Shown here: piece after piece, positions 37,733-46,448 of the stretch | Numbering within the stretch: the stretch's first letter is position 1 | How the letters are laid out: each line of letters starts with the position of its first letter | From: Tateyamaria sp. ANG-S1 | GTDB lineage: Bacteria > Pseudomonadota > Alphaproteobacteria > Rhodobacterales > Rhodobacteraceae | Direction of reading: 5' to 3' | DNA length: 64,000 nt | NCBI RefSeq assembly: GCF_000814025.1 | Contig: NZ_JWLL01000004.1 | Location: 158,150-222,149 of the forward strand | The notes under the pieces: model-generated | Databases searched by the model: none | Told to the model about the DNA's origin: nothing | Seen by the model: only the letters and a program-made list of their open reading frames with translations | Made by a program: the position numbers and the translations under genes

Positions 37733-37805
37733 TTTCTTCTGGCCGAAAATACCTCGGGGTTTGGGGCAGAGCCCCAACTCAAACATGTCGTCGCCGCAAG
37801 GCGAC
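37733..37805. terminator. Convergent-gene terminator module (repeat copy 1)
   Basis: Between the stops of cobQ (plus) and the Anbu gene (minus). It comprises the box TTTCTTCTGGCCGAAAATAC (37733-37752), the hairpin TTGGGGC-AGA-GCCCCAA (37761-37777), an ATGTCGTCG linker and a second hairpin GTCGCC-GCAA-GGCGAC (37790-37805). A related arrangement lies between DUF3253 and priA. It probably ends transcription from both sides. The rest of the 217-base gap holds no supported gene. Confidence 0.7.
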
Positions 37806-37812
37806 CTTTGGA

Positions 37813-38547
37813 TCAGTCGAAGGAAAACTCGGGCAGTTGATCAAAGGCAACCTTCAGCGCCTCGCCCCAGCCGTTGGATACGGTCTGGAAATAGGGGTCA
37901 TCCGGCTCGATCCGTTCCGCGTGGGTGATCGAGAGGCTGTCGGCGGTGTAGGTCACGTAGTCGAGCGGCAGGCCCACCGACAGGTTGGATTTGATGGTGG
38001 AATCGAAACTCACCATCAGAAGTTTAACAGCATCCTCGAACCGCATCGCCGGATCATGGGCGCGCACGATGATCGGCTTGCCATACTTCGCCTCACCAAT
38101 CTGGAAAAAAGGGGTGTCTGCCGAGGCTTCGATGAAGTTCCCTTCAGGATAGACGAGGAACAGACGCGGCTCCGATCCCTTGATCTGACCACCGATGATC
38201 ATCGTCGCGCCAAAGGCGCCATCTGCTTCCATGCCGGTGGTGGCGTTGGACGCAATCACTTCTTTCAGCGTCCGGCCGACCTCACGCGCGACTTGGAACA
38301 TGGACGGGGCTTCCAGGATGGAAGGCTTGCGCTCTTCCGGAGCTTTTGACCGCTCGTCGAGAAGGGAGATCACGGATTGTGTCGTCGCCAGGTTGCCCGC
38401 GGTCATGATCACGATCACCCGCTCGCCCGGGATTTCCCAGGTGTGCATCTTCTTGACGGTCGAGATGTTGTCGACGCCCGCGTTGGTGCGGGTGTCGGCC
38501 ATAAAGATCAGCCCGGCATCCAGCCGCATCCCTACGCAATATGTCAT
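37813..38547 (-). CDS. Anbu-type proteasome-related peptidase
   Basis: 244 aa Ntn-hydrolase. After Met removal the chain would begin with Thr (MTYCVGMRLDAGLIFMADTRTN). Counting the Met, T2, D18 and K33 match the proteasome catalytic triad. The CVGMRLDAGL N-terminus and HAERIEPDDPYF C-terminal region fit Anbu (ancestral beta subunit) rather than HslV. Structures of Anbu homologues show open helical or ring assemblies; activity is debated. It is the last gene of a four-gene minus-strand run with ATP-grasp, alpha-E and transglutaminase proteins, the conserved Anbu context. No ATPase unfoldase is adjacent. Confidence 0.92.
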   Translation of the reverse strand: MTYCVGMRLDAGLIFMADTRTNAGVDNISTVKKMHTWEIPGERVIVIMTAGNLATTQSVISLLDERSKAPEERKPSILEAPSMFQVAREVGRTLKEVIASNATTGMEADGAFGATMIIGGQIKGSEPRLFLVYPEGNFIEASADTPFFQIGEAKYGKPIIVRAHDPAMRFEDAVKLLMVSFDSTIKSNLSVGLPLDYVTYTADSLSITHAERIEPDDPYFQTVSNGWGEALKVAFDQLPEFSFD

Positions 38548-38585
38548 ATTTTGTGTGTCCCCGCCCGAGTCGGGCCAAATCTGCG

Positions 38586-39386
38586 TTATTGCTGCTGCAC
38601 CTGCAAGGTCACAGACATATCTTCCGCAGCGTTACCATAACGTAAACCCGAGATAGGGGCGGCGTCGCGATAGTCGAGGCCGGTGGCCACGCGCACATAT
38701 CGCGCATCGGGGGAAATCCCGTTCGAGATGTCAAAGCCGACCCAGCCAAGGCCATCGACATACGCTTCGGCCCAGGCATGGCTCGCATCCTGATCCACGC
38801 GGTCATTCATCATCAGGTAGCCCGAGACATAACGCGCCGGAAACCCGAGCGCACGGGCTGCGGTGATGAACACATGCGCATGATCCTGGCAGACGCCGTG
38901 GCCTGCCTCCATCACCGCCTCAGCCGTTAGATCGGACGCGGACTGATCCGTTGAATAGGGCACGGCACTTAGCACATGTGCCGAAAGCGCATGCAAGCGG
39001 TCCAGATCGCCCCCGTCGCTGGGTGCATCAGCAATCAAGCCCTTGATGCGGTCGCCCGGTTTGGTCAGCGAGGTGCTGCGCCGAAACAGCCACAGGGGCA
39101 CATAGCCACCCTGCGGACCGACGACACCGGACTTGTCTTCAACCTCGACCGTGCCGGAACAGGTGATCTCGATCTCTTTCTGGCCTGAGGCGAAGCTGAC
39201 GAGGTCGACAGAATTCGCATGTTCATCTTCAAAGGACACCTCGACCTGTCCGCCCGCCACGTCGATCTGCCAATCCTCGACCACCTGTCCGGGGCGCGAC
39301 TTGGGCCGCAGGCGGATCTGTTGCAGCCCGTAGGGCACAGGGGCGTCATAGGTGTAGTGGGTCTTGTGCAGGACAGTCAGGCGCAT
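38586..39386 (-). CDS. Transglutaminase-like protein of the Anbu cluster
   Basis: 266 aa from the ATG at 39386 (MRLTVLHKTHYTYDAPV). The N-terminal beta domain (YGLQQIRLRPKSRPGQ) is the usual bacterial transglutaminase N region. The catalytic triad is C166 (GHGVCQDHAH), H203 (SHAWAEAY) and D219 (GFDISNG). Such enzymes act as peptidases or amide-transferases; in Anbu loci they are predicted to process peptides linked by the ATP-grasp ligase. Four bases separate it from the alpha-E gene. Confidence 0.9.
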   Translation of the reverse strand: MRLTVLHKTHYTYDAPVPYGLQQIRLRPKSRPGQVVEDWQIDVAGGQVEVSFEDEHANSVDLVSFASGQKEIEITCSGTVEVEDKSGVVGPQGGYVPLWLFRRSTSLTKPGDRIKGLIADAPSDGGDLDRLHALSAHVLSAVPYSTDQSASDLTAEAVMEAGHGVCQDHAHVFITAARALGFPARYVSGYLMMNDRVDQDASHAWAEAYVDGLGWVGFDISNGISPDARYVRVATGLDYRDAAPISGLRYGNAAEDMSVTLQVQQQ

Positions 39387-39390
39387 GGAA

Positions 39391-40332
39391 TTATTCAATG
39401 AAACGGTAATCGATCTCGATCTGGCGACCCAATGCAGCGCTGTCGCGCAGAAAGTCGGAAATGAACTCGTGCAAACCATAGTCGAAGATGGCGTTCATGT
39501 CATGGGACCGGAACTTGGCGCACAGCGCGTCGGCCAGGGACTGGCAGGTGTGGCGCATGCCGTATTCCTGCTCCAGATATCCCAGGTTGTCGCCGATCTT
39601 GCCGTAGCAGAAGGCGAGACTGCGGGGCAGGCGGCCATCCAGAATGAGGAAGCGGGCGATGGCGCGGGGGTCCACATCCCCCTCGTGCAGGGTCTGGTAG
39701 GCCCGCGTGGTGGATGTGGCGCGTAGTATCGTGTCCCATTGCACATTGTCCGATGGGCTACCGACCAGTTTCACCGACGGCAGCAGGATGTAATATTTCT
39801 GGTCGATGATGCGTGCCGTATTGTCGGCCCGTTCATAGAAGGTGCCGATGCGGGCGAAATTGTAGATGTCATTGCGCACCATCGTGCCGTGCAACGCTCC
39901 CCGCACAAAGGCACTGCGCTGCCGGATGATCTGAAGCACGCGGGGCAGGTCGCGATCCTCGATCGGCTGCGCCAGCAGGCGTTTCAGCACCATGTAGCAC
40001 TCGTTCACCGCCTCCCACACCTCGCGCGTGAGCGCGGTGCGCACGACCCGCGCATTCATGCGCGCGGATTCGATCCCGGCCATGATCGAGCCGGGATTGT
40101 TCGGATCGCGCAGCAGGAAGTCGATGACCTTTGGCCCGTCGGGGGCCCCGTGTGTGGCCTCATAGGCCGCGCGCGCACCGGTCGAGGACAGGATCGAGGT
40201 CCATTCGCTTTCGGCCGCACTGGACCGTGTCAGCGAAATGCGCAGGCCCGCGTCGATCATGCGCGCGGTGTTTTCGGCCCGTTCGAGATAGCGGAACATC
40301 CAGAAGAGCCCGCCGGCAGTCTTGCCCAGCAT
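39391..40332 (-). CDS. Alpha-E domain protein of the Anbu cluster
   Basis: 313 aa, all alpha-helical, with the family start GLFWMFRYLERAENTARMIDAG. A repeated version of this motif lies in the middle (GTFYERADNTARIIDQKYYILLP), hinting at an internal duplication. Alpha-E proteins regularly accompany circularly permuted ATP-grasp proteins and transglutaminases; their biochemical role is unknown. Four bases separate it from the ATP-grasp gene. Confidence 0.9.
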   Translation of the reverse strand: MLGKTAGGLFWMFRYLERAENTARMIDAGLRISLTRSSAAESEWTSILSSTGARAAYEATHGAPDGPKVIDFLLRDPNNPGSIMAGIESARMNARVVRTALTREVWEAVNECYMVLKRLLAQPIEDRDLPRVLQIIRQRSAFVRGALHGTMVRNDIYNFARIGTFYERADNTARIIDQKYYILLPSVKLVGSPSDNVQWDTILRATSTTRAYQTLHEGDVDPRAIARFLILDGRLPRSLAFCYGKIGDNLGYLEQEYGMRHTCQSLADALCAKFRSHDMNAIFDYGLHEFISDFLRDSAALGRQIEIDYRFIE

Positions 40333-40336
40333 TGCG

Positions 40337-41764
40337 TTACTCCTCCAGCACCCAGGTGTCTTTCGTGCCGCCGCCCTGCGAGGAGTTCACCACAAGCGAC
40401 CCTTCGGTCAGGGCCACCCGCGTCAGCCCGCCCGGTGTGATATCGATCCGGTCCGGTGACACCAGCACGAACGGGCGCAGGTCCACGTGCCGAGGCGCGA
40501 GCCCGGCGTCCGTCAGGATCGGGACCGTTGAGAGTGCCAATGTCGGTTGGGCAATGTAGTTGCCTGGGCTTGCCTCCAGCTTGGCGCGGAAGGCTTCGAT
40601 CTCTTTCTTTGAGGCGGCAGGGCCAACGAGCATCCCGTAGCCGCCGGAGCCGTGCACTTCCTTGACCACCAGCTCAGCCAGGTTGTCGAGCACGTATTTT
40701 AGTGCGTCAGGGTCCGAGCAGCGGTGTGTTGGTACATTCTTTAGGATTGCTTTTTCGCCGGTATAGAACTCAACGATGTCCGGCATGTAGCTGTAGATCG
40801 CTTTGTCATCGGCAATGCCCGTGCCTGGCGCGTTGGCAATGGTGATCCCGCCTGCCCGGTAGACATCCATGATCCCCGGCACGCCAAGCACCGAGTCGGG
40901 GTTGAAGTTCAGCGGATCCAGATATTCGTCGTCCACCCTGCGGTAGAGCACGTCGATGGGTTTGTACCCTCGTGTCGTGCGCATCGCGACGCGCCCGTCC
41001 ACCACACGCAGATCGTGGCCCTCGACCAGTTCCGCGCTCATCTGGTCGGCGAGGAAGGCGTGTTCATAATAGGCGGAGTTGTGAATGCCAGGCGTCAGCA
41101 CGGCAATCGTTGGACGACCATCGCAAGCATCGGGCGCGCAGGCGGCCAGAGATTTGCGCAAAGCGCGGGGGTATTGGCTGACCGACTGCACTTTGATCTT
41201 GCTGAACAGCTCCGGGAACATGTGCAGCATCGTTTCGCGGTTTTCGAGCATGTAGCTGACGCCCGACGGGGTGCGTGCATTGTCTTCCAGCACAAAGAAC
41301 TCGTTGTCGCCGGTGCGCACCAAGTCGGTGCCGACGATATGCGTGTAGATGTCACCGGGCGGCGAGACGCCGATCATTTCGGGTAGAAAGGCGTCGTTGC
41401 GCGCGATCATCTCGGCGGGCAGGCGGCCTGCGCGCACAATCTCTTGGCGGTGGTAGATGTCGTGCAAAAAGGCGTTGAGGGCGCGGACCCTCTGTTCGAT
41501 CCCCTTAGCCACCTTGGCCCATTCGCGTGCGGCAATGATGCGAGGCACGAGGTCGAAGGGGATCAGCCGTTCGGTAGCGTCTGGATCACCGTAGACGTTG
41601 AAGGTGACCCCAATCAGTCGGAACAACGCTTCGGCCTCTTCCGACTTGGACAACAGCCGCGCTGTGTCCTCATCTTTGAACCAATTGCAGTAGTCGACAT
41701 AGGGGGCACGCGCTGCGGTGCCATGGCCGAACATTTCGTCGAAGTACTTTTGGTCTGCTGCCAT
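40337..41764 (-). CDS. Circularly permuted ATP-grasp protein of the Anbu cluster
   Basis: 475 aa from the ATG at 41764. Features: RIIAAREWAKVAKGIEQRVRALNAFLHDIYH, FFVLEDNARTPSGVSYMLENR, VVKEVHGSGGYGMLVGP (glycine-rich nucleotide loop) and a C-terminal RPFVLVSPDRIDITPGGLTRVAL with SSQGGGTKDTWVLEE. This is the circularly permuted ATP-grasp (DUF404/407-type) family, predicted in the literature to form amide or peptide bonds. It is the first gene of the Anbu run; the promoter should be in the 246-base divergent gap to the BKACE gene. Confidence 0.92.
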   Translation of the reverse strand: MAADQKYFDEMFGHGTAARAPYVDYCNWFKDEDTARLLSKSEEAEALFRLIGVTFNVYGDPDATERLIPFDLVPRIIAAREWAKVAKGIEQRVRALNAFLHDIYHRQEIVRAGRLPAEMIARNDAFLPEMIGVSPPGDIYTHIVGTDLVRTGDNEFFVLEDNARTPSGVSYMLENRETMLHMFPELFSKIKVQSVSQYPRALRKSLAACAPDACDGRPTIAVLTPGIHNSAYYEHAFLADQMSAELVEGHDLRVVDGRVAMRTTRGYKPIDVLYRRVDDEYLDPLNFNPDSVLGVPGIMDVYRAGGITIANAPGTGIADDKAIYSYMPDIVEFYTGEKAILKNVPTHRCSDPDALKYVLDNLAELVVKEVHGSGGYGMLVGPAASKKEIEAFRAKLEASPGNYIAQPTLALSTVPILTDAGLAPRHVDLRPFVLVSPDRIDITPGGLTRVALTEGSLVVNSSQGGGTKDTWVLEE

Positions 41765-42010
41765 GGGTCTTAGCGTGCATATTCTGTCCCGTATCGCAAC
41801 CGGGCTGTCCGGAACGGGCTGAAAACGCAAGATTTTGGTGCCTGACCAGGCCCGAAGCCCCTAATTTCTGCACATTTTGCAAGCGCTTGGTGTCTTCTAT
41901 GATTGGAGGAAAAAACCCAAACATCGCATCACTTGGGTGGCGTTCGCGACTGGACGTGGTGAGCGCTTTGCTGAACTGTGCCCCAGCACAACACGCAAGA
42001 GGAAATCGCA

Positions 42011-42841
42011 ATGTCCGCGCCCTGCATCATCTGCGTCGCCATCACCGGGTCCGTCCCGCAGAAATCCGACAACCCGGCCGTCCCCATCACCGTGCCCGAG
42101 CAGATCGAAAGCACACATGCAGCGTTCGAGGCAGGCGCCAGCATCTGCCACGCCCATGTACGCAACGATGATGGATCGACGACCTCGGACGCAGACAAGT
42201 TCGCGCTGCTCAAGGAGGGTGTGGAAAAGCATTGCCCCGGCATGATCGTGCAGATGTCGACCGGCGGACGGTCGGGGGCGGGCAAGGCGCGCGGCGGCAT
42301 GCTGTCCTTGCGCCCCGACATGGCTTCGCTGTCTGTCGGATCGAACAATTTTCCAACGCGCGTTTATGAAAACCCACCGGATCTTGTTGATTGGTTGGCG
42401 TCTGAGATGATCACGCACGACGTAAAGCCCGAGATAGAGGCTTTTGACCTGAGCCATATCTTCAGGGCCGCAGACATGCACGCCAAAGGCCAGATCAAGG
42501 ACACGCCCTACGTTCAGTTTGTCATGGGGGTCAAAAATGCGATGCCGGTGGATCGGCGGGTGTTTGAGTTTTACGTCGAAACGGTGGGTACGCTCTTTCC
42601 CGATGCGCCCTGGTGTGCGGCGGGTATCGGTGCAAACCAGATCGTTCTGAATGAATGGGCTGTGGCCGCCGGCGGGCATGCCAGGACAGGGCTTGAGGAC
42701 AACGTGCGCCTCGATAAGCAGACGCTGGCCCCGTCAAACGCGGCGCTGGTTGAACGGGTGGTCGATATTTGCGCCCAGCATGACCGCCCCGTCGCTACAC
42801 CAGCTCAGGCACGCGCGATCCTAGGCCTGCGCGCCGCCTGA
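42011..42841 (+). CDS. BKACE-family beta-keto acid cleavage enzyme (Kce-like)
   Basis: 276 aa from the ATG at 42011, with AGAGGA upstream. Zinc-type ligands H47 and H49 lie in ASICHAHVRN, and the conserved acid in GLEDNVRL completes the site. BKACE enzymes condense a beta-keto acid with acetyl-CoA to give acetoacetate and a new acyl-CoA. 3-keto-5-aminohexanoate and dehydrocarnitine are known substrates, but the pocket cannot be read here. It is followed by an acyl-CoA dehydrogenase 85 bases later, suggesting a shared catabolic route. Confidence 0.9.
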   Translation: MSAPCIICVAITGSVPQKSDNPAVPITVPEQIESTHAAFEAGASICHAHVRNDDGSTTSDADKFALLKEGVEKHCPGMIVQMSTGGRSGAGKARGGMLSLRPDMASLSVGSNNFPTRVYENPPDLVDWLASEMITHDVKPEIEAFDLSHIFRAADMHAKGQIKDTPYVQFVMGVKNAMPVDRRVFEFYVETVGTLFPDAPWCAAGIGANQIVLNEWAVAAGGHARTGLEDNVRLDKQTLAPSNAALVERVVDICAQHDRPVATPAQARAILGLRAA

Positions 42842-42926
42842 CCAAATGCCCTAGCGTCACTTGCGCATCCAGTAGACACCGCCCGGTTGATCCGCCACGC
42901 TGCCCGTAAGCAGGAGGAGATCACCC

Positions 42927-44162
42927 ATGGACATGTCATTCACGCTACGCCCCGAAAACCGCGATTTGCTGGACCGGGTGGCCACCATGATCCGGGACGA
43001 GATCATGCCACTGGAGGAAGAATACGCCGCCGAAGTCGCCAAGGGGGATCGCTGGCAATACACTGATCGGCAGACCGAAATCCTCGAAGGGCTCAAGGCC
43101 AAGGCGAAGGCGGCGGGCCTGTGGAATTTCTGGCTGACCGATAGCGACAAGGGCTTTGGCCTGACCACGGTCGAATACGCCCATTTCGCCGAAGAAATGG
43201 GAAAAACTCCTCTTGGTGCGGAAGTGTTCAACTGCTCTGCCCCCGATACTGGCAACATGGAGGTGTTCGAGCGTTACGGCACCGACAAGATGAAGGCCGA
43301 CTGGCTTGCGCCTTTGCTCGAAGGCAAAATTCGGTCCGCCTATCTGATGACGGAACCGGATGTCGCGTCCTCCGATGCCACCAACATCTCGATGTGCTGC
43401 GTCGGCGATGGTGACGAGTATGTCCTGAACGGCGAGAAATACTGGGCCAGCGGCGCAGGGGACCCGCGCTGCAAGGTTTACATTGTCATGGTTAAGACGG
43501 GTGGGGACGACCTGCCCAAACACAAGCGCCAGTCGATGATCGTTGTCCCCGCGGGGACGGAAGGTATTGAAATCCTGCGCCCGATGCTGGTCTACGGCCA
43601 TGATGACGCGCCCCACGGGCACATGCATATCCGTTTCAAAGATGTCCGCGTGCCTGCCGAAAACATCCTGCTGGGTGAGGGGCGCGGCTTCGAGATTGCC
43701 CAGGGTCGCCTTGGGCCGGGCCGCATTCACCATTGCATGCGCGCCATCGGGCAGGCCGAAGCGGCTCTGGAGTTGATGTGTAAGCGCTCGTTGTCCAAGG
43801 AAGCGTTTGGCAAGCCACTCGCCCAGCTTGGTGCGAACTATGACATCATCGCCGAGTGCCGGATGGAGATCGAGATGGCCCGGCTTCTCTGCCTCAAGGC
43901 TGCGTGGATGATGGACCAGGGTGAAGCGCGGGCTGCCGCCCCGTGGATCAGCCAGATTAAGGTGGTGGCCCCCCGCGTGTCGCTCAAGGTGATTGACGAG
44001 GCGGTGCAGATGCATGGCGGGCAAGGCATCAGCCAGGATACACCCCTGGCCATCGCCTGGACCCATCAGCGTACGCTGCGTCTGGCCGACGGTCCGGACG
44101 CTGTGCACCGGCGGCAGGTCGCGCGGGCCGAGTTGAAGAAATACACGCAGCAAAAGATGTAA
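42927..44162 (+). CDS. Acyl-CoA dehydrogenase (ACAD10/11-like)
   Basis: 411 aa with GGAGGAG before the ATG. Flavin/acyl-CoA motifs: YLMTEPDVASSDATNI, NGEKYWASGAGDPRCKVYIVM, RIHHCMRAIGQAEAALELM and EAVQMHGGQGISQDTPLA, then RLADGPDAVHRRQVARAEL, a C-terminal pattern of the ACAD11-like subgroup. It oxidises an acyl-CoA at alpha-beta carbons with FAD, passing electrons to ETF. The substrate is unknown; the BKACE neighbour hints at use of its acyl-CoA product. Confidence 0.93.
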   Translation: MDMSFTLRPENRDLLDRVATMIRDEIMPLEEEYAAEVAKGDRWQYTDRQTEILEGLKAKAKAAGLWNFWLTDSDKGFGLTTVEYAHFAEEMGKTPLGAEVFNCSAPDTGNMEVFERYGTDKMKADWLAPLLEGKIRSAYLMTEPDVASSDATNISMCCVGDGDEYVLNGEKYWASGAGDPRCKVYIVMVKTGGDDLPKHKRQSMIVVPAGTEGIEILRPMLVYGHDDAPHGHMHIRFKDVRVPAENILLGEGRGFEIAQGRLGPGRIHHCMRAIGQAEAALELMCKRSLSKEAFGKPLAQLGANYDIIAECRMEIEMARLLCLKAAWMMDQGEARAAAPWISQIKVVAPRVSLKVIDEAVQMHGGQGISQDTPLAIAWTHQRTLRLADGPDAVHRRQVARAELKKYTQQKM

Positions 44163-44166
44163 CACC

Positions 44167-44278
44167 GGAAACCGACGCGGTTTCCGTCAGGTTTCCGGCG
44201 CGGAAACCGGGCAGCGTGCCAGTCTTTCGCTCAACCGGAAAACGCGTCGTTTTCCACCTGTTTTCCGCGTCGGAAAAC
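44167..44278. repeat. Two pairs of back-to-back perfect hairpins
   Basis: Four perfect 8-bp stems with 3-nt loops: GGAAACCG-ACG-CGGTTTCC (44167-44185), GGTTTCCG-GCG-CGGAAACC (44190-44208), GGAAAACG-CGT-CGTTTTCC (44237-44255) and GTTTTCCG-CGT-CGGAAAAC (44260-44278). Each pair has opposite arm order and the second pair repeats the first with one extra A/T. They begin 4 bases after the acyl-CoA dehydrogenase stop. A related hairpin ends the window (63982-64000). Confidence 0.85.
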
Positions 44279-44316
44279 ACTTGCGTGACGCGCGCCAAGC
44301 GTCAAAGCTCGGATGT

Positions 44317-45951
44317 ATGAAGGATCACGCGCCCTCACCCGTGCCGTTGCGCCCACCCGAAACGGTGATGCGCCTGTCGCGCATGGGACAGATGATGCCG
44401 ACGCGGTTGTCCTTTCTGCGCGTTCTTGTCCGGCGTCTATGTACCGAGCGCGCATCCGTTTTGCGAAGCGTCTGGGACATGTCGCCCGATGGGTACGGGC
44501 AGGCGGTCTACTCCATCAGTCTGGGCGACCACACGTATTCTTTGGTGGCGATCTCTAGTCACCTGCCGGATGACCAGCGCAGCGACCGTGTGATCGCGAC
44601 GGCCTGGGACGCGGCCTTTGTCCTTTTTGACGGTGTGCCCGGTCCCAACGACCTTGACCGGATTGCTACGCAGGCCCCCAAGCAAGAGGCGGGACGCTTC
44701 GGCCCGCGCGATCTGGTCCTGAGCCGCGCCAACAAGTCCATGCGCATGTGGGACGCGACCGTGGCCGCCTTGCAATCCGGGCAGCAGCCCGATCCCCGCA
44801 TGATCCGCGACATCGGCTATCTGATGCGCACCACGGCTGTTTACGGTAACGGAAAATTCGGGATCGCCGACAGGAATCTGATTGCGGATCGACCGGGCCT
44901 CGACGGCCCGTTTGCGGCTGAGATGCTGACGGTCTATCTGATCCGTCATTTCACACTGGATCTTGTCCAGCATGTCGGGGGTGCTGCGCTAGATCCCCGA
45001 TTGGCCCGCCATATTGGCATCGGAAATGCCACAGGCCTCGGGATGGCCCCATTTCTCGTCAACCACCCCGTTCTGCTTCATAATTGGATGCAGGCACGCG
45101 AGACGGCTCTGGCCCGTGTGATTGGGCGAGCCGCTATCACAGATGAACAGATAAATCGCCTGCAGGACTTGGCGCGCCGCGCCCGCGCGCATTTGGCGGA
45201 CTGGCATGTCCCGGCAGAGGAGCACAACGCGGTCCTGCGCCACCTTGAGGCGGACTGGGATCGTTTTTTAGACCACTTCGATGCGCCTGCGTCCTTCGCC
45301 TCACTCTGGCACGCAGCGCAGAGCGAAACGGCCAGTCTACAAGAACTACTGGCCGCCTTGCTGCTTGAGGTATGCCCGGAAGATGTCGATGATCTTGCCG
45401 CTGATATGGGCGATCCCTTTGGTGCGCTCGTGGCACCCTTCCGAGATACGGACGCAGTGAAAGCTGCGATTTCGAGCGACTGGGCCTGGGCGCTCGGGCT
45501 TGACTACAGTGCAGCCGAGCATTGCGGCCGCTTCTGGTATGTGAGTGCGGCCAAGCTTGAACCGCGCCTCGGGGACCGCTTCACCGAGCCGGGGGCGGAG
45601 CTCGAAAGCCCGCTTGATACCGCGCGCCGCGTTGCAAAGCTGTATGCGGACTTGCCGGAGCAATCGGAGCCGGTTTCTGCGTTCACCGCGACGCACCCTG
45701 AACACGTACATGCCATCGCCCGTGTGGCCTTGCTCGCCTGCTATCCCTATGCCGAAATTCGCGACAATCTGATCGCTGCGACCTGTCGCCCCATTGATAT
45801 GTTGCGCTGCAAGCTCAGCTTCTTTGGTGCGACAAAGTTTGATCCAAAGTCCGACCTGTGGACACGCATCACGCTGGCACAGGGCGCACCTTTGGCAAAT
45901 GAACTGCGTCCCGAGATGGATGATTGGTGGCTGCCGGTGATGGAGCGATGA
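44317..45951 (+). CDS. Protein of unknown function, 544 aa
   Basis: 544 aa from the ATG at 44317 (a TTG 36 bases earlier is possible). Soluble, largely helical, no signal peptide and no family I can name. Notable patches are RLSFLRVLVRRL, QAVYSISLGDHTYSLVAISSHL, RDIGYLMRTTAVYGNGKFGIADR, HPVLLHNWMQARETAL and WAWALGLDYSAAEHCGRFWYVSAAKLEPRLG. Its stop overlaps the start of the 166-aa gene (ATGA), so the two products are probably made together. It follows the hairpin repeat after the acyl-CoA dehydrogenase, so may be a separate unit. Confidence 0.8.
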   Translation: MKDHAPSPVPLRPPETVMRLSRMGQMMPTRLSFLRVLVRRLCTERASVLRSVWDMSPDGYGQAVYSISLGDHTYSLVAISSHLPDDQRSDRVIATAWDAAFVLFDGVPGPNDLDRIATQAPKQEAGRFGPRDLVLSRANKSMRMWDATVAALQSGQQPDPRMIRDIGYLMRTTAVYGNGKFGIADRNLIADRPGLDGPFAAEMLTVYLIRHFTLDLVQHVGGAALDPRLARHIGIGNATGLGMAPFLVNHPVLLHNWMQARETALARVIGRAAITDEQINRLQDLARRARAHLADWHVPAEEHNAVLRHLEADWDRFLDHFDAPASFASLWHAAQSETASLQELLAALLLEVCPEDVDDLAADMGDPFGALVAPFRDTDAVKAAISSDWAWALGLDYSAAEHCGRFWYVSAAKLEPRLGDRFTEPGAELESPLDTARRVAKLYADLPEQSEPVSAFTATHPEHVHAIARVALLACYPYAEIRDNLIAATCRPIDMLRCKLSFFGATKFDPKSDLWTRITLAQGAPLANELRPEMDDWWLPVMER

Positions 45952-46448
45952 GCATGTCATGGACCGAAGTGCAGAACCTGGGTGTGAAAGCGGCCAGCGG
46001 GGCCGGTGTGCCGGCCGCACAGGCACTGGCCTTTGGCGCGATGGTCGCGCGTCACGTGGCCGATGACGGCCCGCAGGGGGCCGTCGCGGCCGCGCTATCG
46101 GAACCGGACCGGATCGTGGGGCTGGCCCACAAGGTTGAAACCATTGTCGAAGCGGCCTCGATCTCGTCCAAGCCGGTCCTCACCAAGGAAGAAGATGCAG
46201 GCACGCGCGCCATGCTGGTCAGTTGGATCACCGGGCTGCCCTGTAAGTCCGAGCTTGAGGTCGCAGGAGCCAAGCTGCGCATCAACCTGTCGCTGACAGA
46301 GCCCAGCACACGCGGGCGGCCAGAGCGCTTGCATCTTGAACCATCTCTCGCCGCTTTGATGACCGAACTGGCGGCCAACACCTACGTTCCCGACAGTGAG
46401 GCGTCGCGTTCAGGCGGTGCCGGTGCTGGCTTGATGGAGCTGGACTGA
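45948..46448 (+). CDS. Small unknown protein coupled to the 544-aa gene (possibly DUF3726)
   Basis: 166 aa from the ATG at 45948, overlapping the upstream stop. The N-terminus [33 protein letters not shown] recalls my memory of DUF3726 proteins; this match is unverified. The end is Gly/Ala-rich ([14 protein letters not shown]). Its last 39 bases overlap the 3' end of truA on the other strand. Function unknown. Confidence 0.7.
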   Translation: MSMSWTEVQNLGVKAASGAGVPAAQALAFGAMVARHVADDGPQGAVAAALSEPDRIVGLAHKVETIVEAASISSKPVLTKEEDAGTRAMLVSWITGLPCKSELEVAGAKLRINLSLTEPSTRGRPERLHLEPSLAALMTELAANTYVPDSEASRSGGAGAGLMELD

